Source: Nitrospiraceae bacterium (lineage in GTDB: Bacteria; Nitrospirota; Thermodesulfovibrionia; UBA6902). From it: 50,933 nt of DNA. The position numbers were made by a program, and so were the translations under genes. Below are positions 39,379 through 48,227 of this stretch, piece after piece. The first letter of the stretch is position 1. Every line of letters starts with the position of its first letter. The stretch spans positions 1 through 50,933 of the forward strand of contig QZIL01000106.1 in NCBI GenBank assembly GCA_003599025.1, in the 5' to 3' direction. The notes beneath the pieces are model-generated. The model was not told where the DNA came from and ran no database searches. It was given only the letters and a program-made list of their open reading frames with translations.

Positions 39379-41241
39379 ATGGACTTATGCCCCAACATAA
39401 CTAAACTGGAACTGCTTTCCCCGGCTCAGAACCTCCGCCTGGGGAAGACAGCTATTAATTACGGTGCTGATGCTGTTTACATCGGCGGACCGAAGTTCGG
39501 TGCGCGGGTGGCTGCTGGCAATACGGTATCTGATATTGAGCTCCTGTGCCGCTATGCCCATCTTTACGGGGCAAGGGTATACATAACGCTCAATACTATC
39601 CTGTTTGACCACGAACTCGAAGAGGCCCGCAGGATTATTTATGAGGTCTATCACGCAGGTGCAGATGCCCTGATTATACAGGACATGGGCATACTCGAGA
39701 TGGACCTCCCTCCGATAGCGGTCCATGCCAGTACACAGGCAAATAATTACTCCCCTGCCCGGATCAGATTTCTTGATGCTATAGGGATAAAAAGGATTGT
39801 ACTGGCCAGGGAGCTTTCCCTCAGCGAAATTGCTGATGTCAGGAGCAGTACCGGATGCGAACTGGAGGTGTTTGTCTACGGCGCGTTATGCGTAAGCCTG
39901 AGCGGTCAGTGTTATATGAGCCATATACAGGGGGGTAGAAGCGCCAACAGGGGCTGCTGTGCCCAGCCCTGCAGAAACCTCTATTCTTTAAAAGACAGCA
40001 GCGGAAGGGCCCTCTCAAAGGACCGGCATCTCCTGTCGCTTAAAGATATGGACCGGAGGGCCTTCATACCGGAGCTTATCAGGGCAGGCGTCACGGGCTT
40101 TAAGATAGAGGGACGGCTTAAAGATGAAAATTATGTTAAAAACATCACGGCCTGTTTCAGAAAACTGCTCGACCGGGAGATTAATAAGCAGAGCGCTCTC
40201 AGAAAGGCCTCCTCAGGCTATACAGAATTTCTATTTGACCCTGACCCGGAAAAGACATTTCACCGCGGAAGCACTGATTATTTCTTAACAGGCGTGAGAG
40301 GGAATATTGCATTGCCGGCAACATCCAAGTCCATCGGCAAACCCATAGGCAAAGTCATAACAACCGGAAAAGGGTATATTCAGATAAAGGGAAAGGCCGC
40401 ACTGAATAATAATGACGGTCTCGTCTTTTTTGATAAGCAGGGGGTGCTGCGGGGTCTTAAGGTCAATGAGGTCAGGGGAGACAGGGTGTTTATTGACAGG
40501 GTGACGCTGCTGCCTTCTGAGGGAACAACCATATATCGGAATTATGATCATGAGTTTTCAGGCAGGCTGAAGAATGACCGGTCAGTACGTAAGATAAATG
40601 TTTCGATTGAAATCTCATTTAAAGGAGAGTACCGGTATGTTGTCAGGGCGGTTGATGAAGACGGTTTTATGGTTGAAAATAAATACCATCAGACCTGCCA
40701 GTCTGCTAAAAACAAACAGCTCGCCGCCGACAGCATCAGGAAACATCTCTCAAGAAGCGGACCAACTCCCTTCAAAATTAAAAGTGTAAAGATAAACTGG
40801 GAGTCTCCGGTATTTATTCCTGCATCAGTAATAAATACATGCAGGCAGGAGATACTGTTTAAGCTTGAGCAGGAAAGGCTTCGTATGTTCAGGCCGGCCC
40901 CCTGGGAATTCCCGGACCATGAGGCGGTCTTTCCTTATGATAAACTGGACTTCACTTTTAATGTCTCCAATAAACTGGCACGCAGGTTTTATAAAAGGCA
41001 CGGGGTGCGTCAGATGGACAATGCGCTGGAACTCACAATGCCTGCCGGAGAGATCACTGTAATGACCACAAAGCACTGCATCAGACATGAACTGGGATAT
41101 TGCACAAGGGAACACAAGCCTGCCGGCAAGGAAAAACTGAACGAACCGCTCTTTCTATATAACAGGGATGGTATCTATAAATTAAAATTTGACTGTATTG
41201 AATGCTTCATGCATGTGATGCGGAAATCTGCCATTACTTAA
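39379..41241 (+). CDS. rlhA: U32 family protein, RlhA (YdcP)-like
   Basis: About 620 residues. The N-terminal TIM-barrel part (LELLSPAQNLRLGKTAINYGADAVYIGGPKFGAR, VHASTQANN, EVFVYGALCVSLSGQCYMS, GRSANRGCCAQPCR) is diagnostic of peptidase U32; gene order and length fit E. coli RlhA, which hydroxylates C2501 of 23S rRNA with prephenate-dependent chemistry. Conserved cysteines near 171, 177, 192-197 and a C-terminal set (about 566, 574, 612, 615; FDCIECFM) suit iron-sulfur binding. The ATG at 39379 starts the conserved region; an ATG 20 codons earlier adds an unconserved extension. A strong TATAAT is at 39258-39263. True protease activity is unlikely. Confidence 0.86.
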   Translation: MDLCPNITKLELLSPAQNLRLGKTAINYGADAVYIGGPKFGARVAAGNTVSDIELLCRYAHLYGARVYITLNTILFDHELEEARRIIYEVYHAGADALIIQDMGILEMDLPPIAVHASTQANNYSPARIRFLDAIGIKRIVLARELSLSEIADVRSSTGCELEVFVYGALCVSLSGQCYMSHIQGGRSANRGCCAQPCRNLYSLKDSSGRALSKDRHLLSLKDMDRRAFIPELIRAGVTGFKIEGRLKDENYVKNITACFRKLLDREINKQSALRKASSGYTEFLFDPDPEKTFHRGSTDYFLTGVRGNIALPATSKSIGKPIGKVITTGKGYIQIKGKAALNNNDGLVFFDKQGVLRGLKVNEVRGDRVFIDRVTLLPSEGTTIYRNYDHEFSGRLKNDRSVRKINVSIEISFKGEYRYVVRAVDEDGFMVENKYHQTCQSAKNKQLAADSIRKHLSRSGPTPFKIKSVKINWESPVFIPASVINTCRQEILFKLEQERLRMFRPAPWEFPDHEAVFPYDKLDFTFNVSNKLARRFYKRHGVRQMDNALELTMPAGEITVMTTKHCIRHELGYCTREHKPAGKEKLNEPLFLYNRDGIYKLKFDCIECFMHVMRKSAIT

Positions 41242-41406
41242 TTGTGGCGGCCGTTATCTCGTTAATACCGAAAGAGACAAGACAATCAGCCGTTTCTCCT
41301 CCTTACTGCCTTTATCTTCAAACATGTTAAATAGTTACTCATATTCGCAGGCGATCTTCAGGAATTTCTGAAAGATGTCCTCAGCCGAATGCTTAAATCC
41401 TGCTCC

Positions 41407-41523
41407 CTATTTTCCTGCGCTTTTCGGTTGTTTGTCCTTCTTCTCTCTTGCATCTCTTGCCTGCTGGACCGCCTTCTGTTTCCGGTCCTTGGCTTTGTCC
41501 TTTTTACCGCCTTTGTCTCCCAT
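41407..41523 (-). CDS. 38-residue Lys-rich small protein
   Basis: MGDKGGKKDKAKDRKQKA and a tail ending PKSAGK, almost wholly charged. AAAGGAGG 6 nt upstream of the ATG is a near-perfect ribosome site. Similar short Lys-rich MGDK proteins occur widely in Nitrospirota and proteobacteria (recalled from the family pattern, not searched); function unknown, disordered and possibly nucleic-acid binding. A plus-strand frame over the same bases has no such signals. Confidence 0.65.
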   Translation of the reverse strand: MGDKGGKKDKAKDRKQKAVQQARDAREKKDKQPKSAGK

Positions 41524-41551
41524 TATATGCCTCCTTTGGTGCTGCCGGTTA

Positions 41552-41571
41552 TAAGGGACATGTGTCCCTTA
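41552..41571. promoter_or_regulatory. 20-bp palindrome upstream of the 38-residue gene
   Basis: TAAGGGACA and TGTCCCTTA form a perfect inverted pair separated by two bases, 29-48 bp upstream of the start codon. Operator or leader hairpin. Confidence 0.45.
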
Positions 41572-41619
41572 CAATGAATGCTATCAGAAGAATGGGCCGA
41601 AGGCAATGCTGTTGAAATA

Positions 41620-42138
41620 TTATTTTTCTTTCTCCCTGTTAGACCCAATCTTTCTCTTCTTCTCTTCCGGCGGGGACATTAACTGCCGGATTGCCGTAAA
41701 CACTATCTTGAATTGGGCATCATATCTTTTCTAAAGTTCATCAAGCCTCCGGGCCAAATTATTATCAGTGGACAGCAGTTCGCGTATTCTGGTGAATGTC
41801 CTCATTATCTGGATGTTAACTGTAATTGCCCGTTCAGAATTTAGAACGCTAGATAACATGGCCACGCCATTTTCGGTAAATGCATAAGGCCTTCTTCTTA
41901 TTCCCATCTTCTCCTGATTGGACATCACAATTTGTGATTTCCAATTTTTCATTTCTTCTGCTGTTAACTGAAATATAAAATCAGGCGGGAACCTTTTGAT
42001 ATTCCTTTTAACTGCCTGATTTAACGTTCTTGTCTCAACTCCGTAAAGCATTGCCAGATCTCTATCCAGAATTACTTTCTTGTCTCTGATGAATAGTATT
42101 TTGCTCTCAACAACTTCTTGCGGAATAATTTCTTTCAT
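41620..42138 (-). pseudogene. ORF6N domain gene interrupted by an in-frame stop
   Basis: The first 135 codons encode a typical ORF6N (KilA-N-related) DNA-binding protein: VESKILFIRDKKVILDRDLAMLYGVETRTLNQAVKRN, then FTENGVAMLSSVLNS. A TAG at 41731-41733 stops the frame after LARRLDEL. The same frame then continues with KRYDAQFKIVFTAIRQLM and a basic tail to TAA at 41620-41622, matching the usual C-terminus of the family. So a single amber codon separates the parts. Such genes are often phage- or mobile-element-derived. The N-terminal part could still be made. Confidence 0.8.
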
Positions 42139-42160
42139 GCATGCCCCCTTTCAGACAAAC

Positions 42161-42212
42161 CGTTTCAACAGCTTGAACTGTTCCATCTGCTTGAGCCGTT
42201 TAACTGTTCAAG
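42161..42212. repeat. Degenerate GTTTCAA/TTGAAC word array upstream of ORF6N
   Basis: A run of related words (TTTCAACAGCTTGAACTG, GCTTGAG, TAACTGTTCAAG) spaced about 10-20 bp apart, upstream of the ORF6N start. Could be an operator array or low-complexity repeat. Confidence 0.35.
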
Positions 42213-42413
42213 TGACTGGAACTTATTTTTAGATTGGACCTGTCCCCGTAATGACGGTTGATTATAGCATACGGAAGCGCAGTTAATGGAATCGAAAACC
42301 TTGAGGTTGAACCATAATTCATGAGGTGAAATCAGGCAACAACTTCCCTAAAGGCGCGACCAGGTTCATGATAATGATATTTATCTTGTGCCCCTGTTAA
42401 TTGTTAACTGTAA

Positions 42414-42620
42414 TTAAGTTTTATTTTTTTCTTTATTGGCCGCATTAACTTTTTTAGGAGGCGGCTTGACAGAACAGGCTTTGCAGATTGTTGACCCTTT
42501 TGCATCATAACATCCGTCTTTATTAATTGTTTTTTCTAAATCATCACAATATATGTTTATTTGTTTTGAATATATTTTTTGCGCTTTCATATAAATGTAT
42601 TGTAGGCCCCTTTTGCGCAT
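42414..42620 (-). CDS. Hypothetical small protein with CxxC
   Basis: Up to 68 residues; an internal ATG at 42590 would give 58 (MKAQKIYSKQINIYCDDL). It has four cysteines (CDDL, GCYD, CKAC) and a Lys-rich tail after PPPKK. AT-rich composition differs from neighbours. No clear Shine-Dalgarno site for either start, so existence is uncertain. Confidence 0.35.
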   Translation of the reverse strand: MRKRGLQYIYMKAQKIYSKQINIYCDDLEKTINKDGCYDAKGSTICKACSVKPPPKKVNAANKEKNKT

Positions 42621-42665
42621 ATAGCAAGTTTATAAAATACTCAATACTGGCAGGGAGAAGATTCC

Positions 42666-44690
42666 TCACTGACCAGTACCGATCTGCTGCCGGAGGGCCT
42701 CTGCCCTTACAGCATCGAGTGTCTCCAGCTTGAGAAGCACTTCTGACGCATCTCCTTGTCTCCCGATCGCAAGGTAATTCATACCGAGCCGGTACCAGGA
42801 AGCTGCATGGTCCGGCTTTATTCGCACGGCTTCCCGCAGGGCCGCAACTGCGTTGTCCAGCTGCCCGGTCCTGTTATAGATGAGTCCGAGGTTATACCAT
42901 GAAACATAGTCGCCAGACCCGAGTTGTGCGGCCTGCTGAAAAGCAGCAGCAGCATCGTATAGCAATCCAGAGCTTTGATACGCAATACCGAGATTGGTCC
43001 ATGCTGCTGCGTAGTCCGGTTTAAGCTGCACTGCTTTACGATAGACTTCAATCGCTTTGGCTGTCTGTCCGGTTCTTCCATAAAGAGAACCGAGATTAAA
43101 CCAGGCCGCAGGTTCATCCGGAGTAAGCCGCGTCGCTTTTAAAAGTGCATCGGACGCCTCTGGAATACGGCCTAACGACAGATAAACAGCACCCAGATTG
43201 GACCATGCATTGGCATATTCAGGCTTGAGCCGGAGCGCCTCACCAAGGGCGCTGGCAGCTTCATTCAGCTCCCCCCTTTTCCTGTGCAGGACACCAAGGT
43301 TATACCAGCCGGACTCGTTTTCAGGACAGAGCCGCAGCGTTTCTTTCAGATGGAATTCGGTTTCATCAAGTTCGTCCTTCTTTATGAGATAATCAGCAAG
43401 GCTGTTATGCGCCAGGCAATTATCAGTCGTGACTCTGAGGGTATGACGGAAAAGGGTTTCATGAGTCTGCCAATGTCCGGCCTGCAGCCACGTAAGGCCT
43501 GCCAGAACAACAATCACTGCTGCCGATGCAGCCCGGAGTACCTGCGTCCTCATGTTCCGGTTCATGAGCAGCTCAGGGACCTCCCACGCTACCATTATGA
43601 AAATTCCGATCAGAGGAATATATGTATAGCGGTCTGCAATCGCCTGCGCACCCACCTGCACCAGTCCGATCACAGGGACCATGGTGCCCAGAAACCAGAA
43701 CCAGCCGACTGCCACCCCTGGTGAGCGCCTGATGCGCAGCAAAGCCCAGACAGTCAGCAGAACAAGAAGCAGACATGCTCCGGCTACCTGCCAGACCGTC
43801 AAGGAAGATCCAGGGTGGGGATAGAATACAGAGAGAGACACAGGCCAGAAGGTCTTCCAGAGATACTGAACATAGCCGACCACTGCATTGGCCAGACGGT
43901 CTCCAATGTCCAGGGAGAGGCCAGCAACCGCCCCCCCGCGTTTCTGGGCTATCACAGTAATCACACTTGACGCAGCGCATAACACCAGTATTGGTATCTT
44001 CTCAACAATTAAACGTGATACTGTCGTCTGCGGCCGGCCCTGCCCTCCTTCATGAATTGTCTGAAATCTGCCACTCATACGGCCAAGAGGCCAGAAGTCA
44101 AGCAGCAGAAACAGCAAAGGCAGGGTCACGAGCATGGGTTTGCTTAAAAGACCGAGAGCAAGAAGCAGTACCGTCACTGCATATCGCTGAACACCGGGGC
44201 GCTCCGCATAATGCACATAGGCGTTGAGGGCAAGCAGGCCGAAGAACGCGCTCAGAATGTCCTTGCGCTCTGCAGCCCATGCAACTGATTCGACATGAAG
44301 AGGATGGAGCGCAAACAGCGCAGCAACTAAGGCGCTCTTCCACAGCGCACCGGTCATCCGCGTGAGGGTCAACAATAGCAATACAGTGCTGGCAGTATGA
44401 AAAAGGACATTCACCAGATGGTGCGGACCGGGGTCAAGGCCGAACATCTGTACATCGAGCATGTGGGAGAGCCAGGTCAGCGGGTGCCAGTTGGCTGCGT
44501 ACATGGAGGTAAATGCCCACCTGGTCCCGCTCCACGACAGACCTCCCCGCACCTGTGGGTTCTCGGTCACATACACATTGTCATCATAGTAAATAAACTC
44601 ATGTCCGCCGACCTGCGCGTATACCAGAAAGGTTGAAAGGGCCAGCAGCAGGGAGATTATTAGCGGAAGGTACTTTCCTTTTGTGTCCAT
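42666..44690 (-). CDS. GT-C-like membrane protein with C-terminal TPRs (copy 2)
   Basis: About 674 residues, same family as 36729-38582: loop FIYYDDNVYVTENPQV, then HPLHVESVAWAAERKDILSAFF, about ten helices up to residue 410, followed by seven TPRs (440-670; CLAHNSLADYLIKKDELDE, NAWSNLGAVYLSLGRIPEA and following), two more than copy 1. A longer frame begins at 44876, but its first 62 residues are translation of an intergenic repeat (the MPAFAGMT type), so the ATG at 44690 is the real start. No Shine-Dalgarno site is evident. Predicted lipid-linked-sugar transferase; substrate unknown. Confidence 0.85.
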   Translation of the reverse strand: MDTKGKYLPLIISLLLALSTFLVYAQVGGHEFIYYDDNVYVTENPQVRGGLSWSGTRWAFTSMYAANWHPLTWLSHMLDVQMFGLDPGPHHLVNVLFHTASTVLLLLTLTRMTGALWKSALVAALFALHPLHVESVAWAAERKDILSAFFGLLALNAYVHYAERPGVQRYAVTVLLLALGLLSKPMLVTLPLLFLLLDFWPLGRMSGRFQTIHEGGQGRPQTTVSRLIVEKIPILVLCAASSVITVIAQKRGGAVAGLSLDIGDRLANAVVGYVQYLWKTFWPVSLSVFYPHPGSSLTVWQVAGACLLLVLLTVWALLRIRRSPGVAVGWFWFLGTMVPVIGLVQVGAQAIADRYTYIPLIGIFIMVAWEVPELLMNRNMRTQVLRAASAAVIVVLAGLTWLQAGHWQTHETLFRHTLRVTTDNCLAHNSLADYLIKKDELDETEFHLKETLRLCPENESGWYNLGVLHRKRGELNEAASALGEALRLKPEYANAWSNLGAVYLSLGRIPEASDALLKATRLTPDEPAAWFNLGSLYGRTGQTAKAIEVYRKAVQLKPDYAAAWTNLGIAYQSSGLLYDAAAAFQQAAQLGSGDYVSWYNLGLIYNRTGQLDNAVAALREAVRIKPDHAASWYRLGMNYLAIGRQGDASEVLLKLETLDAVRAEALRQQIGTGQ

Positions 44691-44766
44691 ATCGAATGGT
44701 AACACGTGATGGGACGTATTTAAAAGAAGATACACCTGTAAAAGTATCAAGTGACTCGCCCTTGCC

Positions 44767-44858
44767 GTCATACCCGCGAAAGCTGGCATCCAGATGTCTA
44801 TCGACTCACCTCCGGCTTTAAAGAATACTGGATTCCCGATAAAGACCTCGGGAATGAC
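44767..44858. repeat. Dispersed GTCAT...GGAATGAC palindromic repeat
   Basis: GTCATACCCGCGAAAGC at the left and TCGGGAATGAC at the right, with the CTGGATTCCCG inner word also found near 13360 and 47040. Intergenic, between divergent genes. Confidence 0.7.
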
Positions 44859-44929
44859 AAACAAAGACTTGTGCATGGACCTCAGAAGCTGTATTGAGCA
44901 ATTGACAGTAAAAAAGGGTAAAATTATTC

Positions 44930-45970
44930 ATGACCAGATCACTCAGGAGCACCCTGGATATTTCAAGGTATTTATTGATGCTGATAACAGCGGTATTTAT
45001 ATGGCTGCTGCTGGGCATGGTCTACCTGGACAGTTTCATCACGCCCTTTGACAGACTCATCCCGTGGCTCATGCCCTGGAAAGATTCATCATCTGGTGCC
45101 GGCCCGTCCTCAGTGGAAGGTTTTCTCTCTGTTATGCAGCTGCAGCTTGACGGGTCAAGGAGGGTAGCTGAATATTCTTTTATCACCATGATAGTCTCTT
45201 TCGCCCTGTTCTGCGTTTATCTCACCTTTATTTATCAGCAGAAACAGGGGCGGGCCCGTGAAAATGAATTGCTGCTGCTCAAGAACCAGGAGATCGCCAG
45301 ACGGAATGAATTCATCCGGTATATTACCGCCACCATCGGCCATGAATTCAAGAACAACCTTGGAAGGATAAAGCGCCGTCTCGACCTGCTTCGTGATCTC
45401 ACACCGGAGGTAAAGGCCCGCCTTGACGACAACATGGAAAAGCTCTTCGCGGACATTGATATTTTCAAAAAGATCTCTGATGAGAGGGAAACTGTCCTTA
45501 TAAGCTTTGAGAAGGTAGACCTGAAAAAAATATTTATTGACCTGACCAGACAATATGGTGACGTGGCTGCCTTTGTTTATGAGGACACCTCCCCTGCTCC
45601 GGCGATCTTTGCTTCCCCGGCCCTTTTAAAGACGGTTTTTGAAAATCTGATAGATAATTCCATAAAGTATAAAAAGCCTGATCAGGAACGCGCACTGATT
45701 TCATTTTCCTGTTCTGAGGACATTGACAGCAACAGACGGTATGTTACACTTTCGTTCCGGGACCAGGGCATTGGCATGGATGAGCAGTCAGCTGACAGGT
45801 GTTTTTATAAAAGCAGGGCATCTGCAGGAGGCTGGGGGCAGGGGCTCTATTTTGCCAAATATGTGGTCGGTCTGCATGCCGGAAAAATCAAGGTGGGGAA
45901 AGAACATACTGCGCCGGGAGCAGGGACCGAGATAATCATTAATCTGCCGCTTGTTGAGGAGACTGCCTGA
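44930..45970 (+). CDS. Membrane sensor histidine kinase
   Basis: 346 residues: two membrane helices (about 13-33 and 83-103) bounding a short 50-residue outside loop with no known sensor fold, a coiled linker, the H-box IGHEFKNNLGRIKRRLDLL (His138) and an HATPase_c domain with N-box ENLIDNSIKYKK, G1 DQGIGMDE and G2 GGWGQGLYFAKYVVG. The H-box has Glu-Phe-Lys-Asn after His, still consistent with phosphorylation. Its TGA overlaps the ATG of the response regulator by one base, so the two are translationally coupled. Confidence 0.9.
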   Translation: MTRSLRSTLDISRYLLMLITAVFIWLLLGMVYLDSFITPFDRLIPWLMPWKDSSSGAGPSSVEGFLSVMQLQLDGSRRVAEYSFITMIVSFALFCVYLTFIYQQKQGRARENELLLLKNQEIARRNEFIRYITATIGHEFKNNLGRIKRRLDLLRDLTPEVKARLDDNMEKLFADIDIFKKISDERETVLISFEKVDLKKIFIDLTRQYGDVAAFVYEDTSPAPAIFASPALLKTVFENLIDNSIKYKKPDQERALISFSCSEDIDSNRRYVTLSFRDQGIGMDEQSADRCFYKSRASAGGWGQGLYFAKYVVGLHAGKIKVGKEHTAPGAGTEIIINLPLVEETA

Positions 45971-46857
45971 TGTTCAGTGTGCTGGTAGCTGACAATGAGT
46001 ATGAGGACAGGGAACTGCTGAAGCTTGAGATCAAACGGGCGCTCAGCTCAGAGACGTCTGATATCAGGTTCAGTGAGGCCTCAAGCGTCAGACAGGCCCT
46101 GCAGCTTTTGACATCACAGACATTTGACCTTATGACACTGGACATAGAGTTTGACCGCCTGAATGAAGGTATAGATGCCCTCCCCGAGATCTTCGAAAAC
46201 TATCCGACCCTGAACATCATAATTGTGAGCGGGAAGCTCGATAAAAGCGAGGTTATGGCGCAGGTGTTCCGTTTTACAAAAGACAATGTGTTAAAGGGAA
46301 AGCGCTGGGCCAGGCATTTCGATGTGCTGGACAAAAAAGACGACAAGACAGAGGCGCTGCTTCATGCATATTCATTTGCCCTCAAACAGAATGAAGGGGC
46401 GGACAAGATAAAGGACCTGTTCCTGCTTGCTGAATCATATCTCGAAAAAGGCATGATAGAGAAGTGCCAGGAGATATACCGCAAGATCCAGGACATTGCA
46501 CCGGGAGAGAATGAGTCCCGCGAGAACATCCAGATCTTCAAATCCGCTATTTCCCCTCAGCAGGCAAAGGAGTATTACACAAAGGGAGATGCGGTCGTAG
46601 GGTCCCTCCTGCTCGGGCATTATATTGAAAATCAGCTCAAGGCATTTACCGGAAGGGTCCTCGGTCGCTCTGTGCCGGTGCTTTCAGACTGTCTGAAGGA
46701 GCTCGAACGCTCCGGTCTCATTACTAAATACAGGAAAGGATTGTTTCAGCGGTTGTATCTGACAAGAAACAAGGCCATTCATCAACCGGGGGCCATATCT
46801 GAAAGTGATTTTGATGATGCCGTAAAAAATCTCGACCTGCTGGAGGAGCAACTTTGA
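45970..46857 (+). CDS. Response regulator with C-terminal HEPN-like domain
   Basis: 295 residues. The receiver domain (about 1-125) has acidic Asp8 (with Asn9), phospho-acceptor Asp58 (LMTLDIEF), Ser87 (IIVSGKL) and Lys104. A helical TPR-like linker follows (about 140-185). Residues about 200-295 are all-helical, with LLLGHYIENQLKAF and YLTRNKAIHQPG; Arg266-Asn267-x3-His271 is the RN-x3-H signature of HEPN domains, many of which are RNases. No DNA-binding domain is present. Output through a HEPN domain is unusual; nuclease activity is inferred only from the motif. Confidence 0.8.
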   Translation: MFSVLVADNEYEDRELLKLEIKRALSSETSDIRFSEASSVRQALQLLTSQTFDLMTLDIEFDRLNEGIDALPEIFENYPTLNIIIVSGKLDKSEVMAQVFRFTKDNVLKGKRWARHFDVLDKKDDKTEALLHAYSFALKQNEGADKIKDLFLLAESYLEKGMIEKCQEIYRKIQDIAPGENESRENIQIFKSAISPQQAKEYYTKGDAVVGSLLLGHYIENQLKAFTGRVLGRSVPVLSDCLKELERSGLITKYRKGLFQRLYLTRNKAIHQPGAISESDFDDAVKNLDLLEEQL

Positions 46858-46955
46858 AGTAAGACTAAGAACAACTGTTATTGTCGCAGGTTTCACAGAT
46901 AAAGGCGATGCTAAATGAGACTTACTAGGACATAACTTAATGAAGTCCCATTGCT

Positions 46956-47084
46956 GTCATTCCGGGCTCGACCCGGTCGGATCGACTCGTCGAGTAGACT
47001 CGATTCGAGAATCCAATGTTTTTTTAAAATATATTTCTGGATTCCCGCTCGGAATCGAGTCGATTCGACTTTCGCGGGAATGAC
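46956..47084. repeat. Dispersed palindromic repeat with SalI/HinfI-like inner words
   Basis: GTCATTCC (46956-46963) and GGAATGAC (47077-47084) bound a 129-bp unit containing several GTCGATTCGACT-like inner palindromes and the TTTCTGGATTCCCG word shared with other repeats. The remaining 46858-47160 gap shows no gene. Confidence 0.7.
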
Positions 47085-47160
47085 AAAAACTGTGGCATTG
47101 TTAACGTAGTTATCAGTAATCTGTGATAATCTGCGTTAATTTTTAGATTAATACTTTTTT

Positions 47161-47805
47161 ATGATGAAGGATCATATCAGAAAATTCATGATGCCGTCCG
47201 GCCCGATAATAAGCGTGACGCTTATCGGCCTGCTGTTATTGAGTGCGCTATTGTATTACAGGGCGGTCAAGATCCAGAGATTTCTGGAACCTGCCCTGGC
47301 TGTTTCCGAACCCCGGATCAAGTTCAATCAGGACATCAATAACCTGCTTACAAAAGAATTCGGGACAACAGGCAGCGGTATAAAATTCAGGAGAGGGTCT
47401 GTCCTGATTGACCAGTCCTTTCTGTTTTCTGCCGCACATGAGATGGACGGGTCGCATCCTTTAATACTCAAGAAGCTGGGACGTTTTTTCCTTTCGGTTC
47501 TGGGTGACCAGTCTCTCAGGGAACGCATCAGCCTCGTCCTGGTCAGCACAAACCTTCCGTTTACAGCAGACACAGGCCTGAACAGAGAACTCAGGTTCCA
47601 GGTCCAGGAGAGGACCGCCCTGATACTGAACTCGCTGTTTGCAGCAGAGCCGGAACTCGAACAGAAATTCGGAAAATACTTTGCAGTCACCGCTGTCCCT
47701 GTGGACGCTTCAGGTGGAGAAACCAACTCGATCGAATTCAGGATGATACCAACCGAGAGGCTGCATATAGATGTGCTCGAAAGACTGGAGAAGTATTCGT
47801 ACTGA
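47161..47805 (+). CDS. Membrane protein with divergent OmpA/MotB-like domain
   Basis: 214 residues: one N-terminal membrane helix (about 17-35), then a periplasmic domain with the OmpA-C/MotB layout: strand plus GSVLIDQSFLFSAAHEM, helix ILKKLGRFFLSVLGD, strand ISLVLVSTNL, an N-R-x-L-x3-V-x2-R-T helix (LNRELRFQVQERTALILNSL) and a closing NSIEFRMIP strand. The usual GHTD and NRRVE motifs are degraded (VSTNL, TNSIEFRM), so peptidoglycan binding is uncertain. No MotA-like partner is adjacent. It may belong functionally to the two-component pair upstream, 303 bp away. Confidence 0.6.
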   Translation: MMKDHIRKFMMPSGPIISVTLIGLLLLSALLYYRAVKIQRFLEPALAVSEPRIKFNQDINNLLTKEFGTTGSGIKFRRGSVLIDQSFLFSAAHEMDGSHPLILKKLGRFFLSVLGDQSLRERISLVLVSTNLPFTADTGLNRELRFQVQERTALILNSLFAAEPELEQKFGKYFAVTAVPVDASGGETNSIEFRMIPTERLHIDVLERLEKYSY

Positions 47806-47867
47806 TTAAGAAAATATATAAATGCTCAATTCAAAGTAAAAGAGTCAGCTGCGAGTGATGGCACGCT

Positions 47868-48227
47868 TCATTCTGCTTCAGTGCTGTTGTTGAGATCTTT
47901 GAGGACTTGCTTTATATGAGGTTTCAAGCGCGGGATTTCTTCTTTTACAACAAGCCAGACAGTTTCAAAATCAACTGCAAAATAAGCATGAATGATTTTA
48001 TCTCTCATTCCTGCAATCTCTCGCCATGGGATTAGAGGATATTGATTTCTTATAGTTTCAGGTATGTTTTTAACAGCTTCTCCTATAACTTCGATACACC
48101 TTATAACTGCATCACAGGTTTTCTCTTCTTTGCAAAAAGCTTCAAAGCTGAAACTCATGACATAGTTTTCTGCTCTATCCATATATTCAAGGATGTCATT
48201 GATGTAAAGTCTTGCGCTCCTCTTCAT
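47868..48227 (-). CDS. hepT: HepT-like HEPN toxin (DUF86)
   Basis: 119 residues of the DUF86/HepT family: MKRSARLYINDILEYMDRAENYV start, CIEVIGEAVKNIPE helix and the RNase motif RDKIIHAYF (Arg75-x4-His80-x-Tyr82). In the HepT/MntA type VII toxin-antitoxin pair the toxin is an RNase inactivated by AMPylation of the motif tyrosine by MntA (established for characterised members). The gene overlaps mntA by 4 nt on the same strand, the standard arrangement. Confidence 0.93.
   Translation of the reverse strand: MKRSARLYINDILEYMDRAENYVMSFSFEAFCKEEKTCDAVIRCIEVIGEAVKNIPETIRNQYPLIPWREIAGMRDKIIHAYFAVDFETVWLVVKEEIPRLKPHIKQVLKDLNNSTEAE

Noticed and set aside
41389-41577. 62-codon plus-strand frame
   Set aside because: No ribosome site; the complementary strand encodes the 38-residue Lys-rich protein with an excellent one.
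42414-44876. Long 736-codon reading of the GT-C/TPR gene from 44876
   Set aside because: First 62 codons are translated repeat sequence; start moved to 44690.
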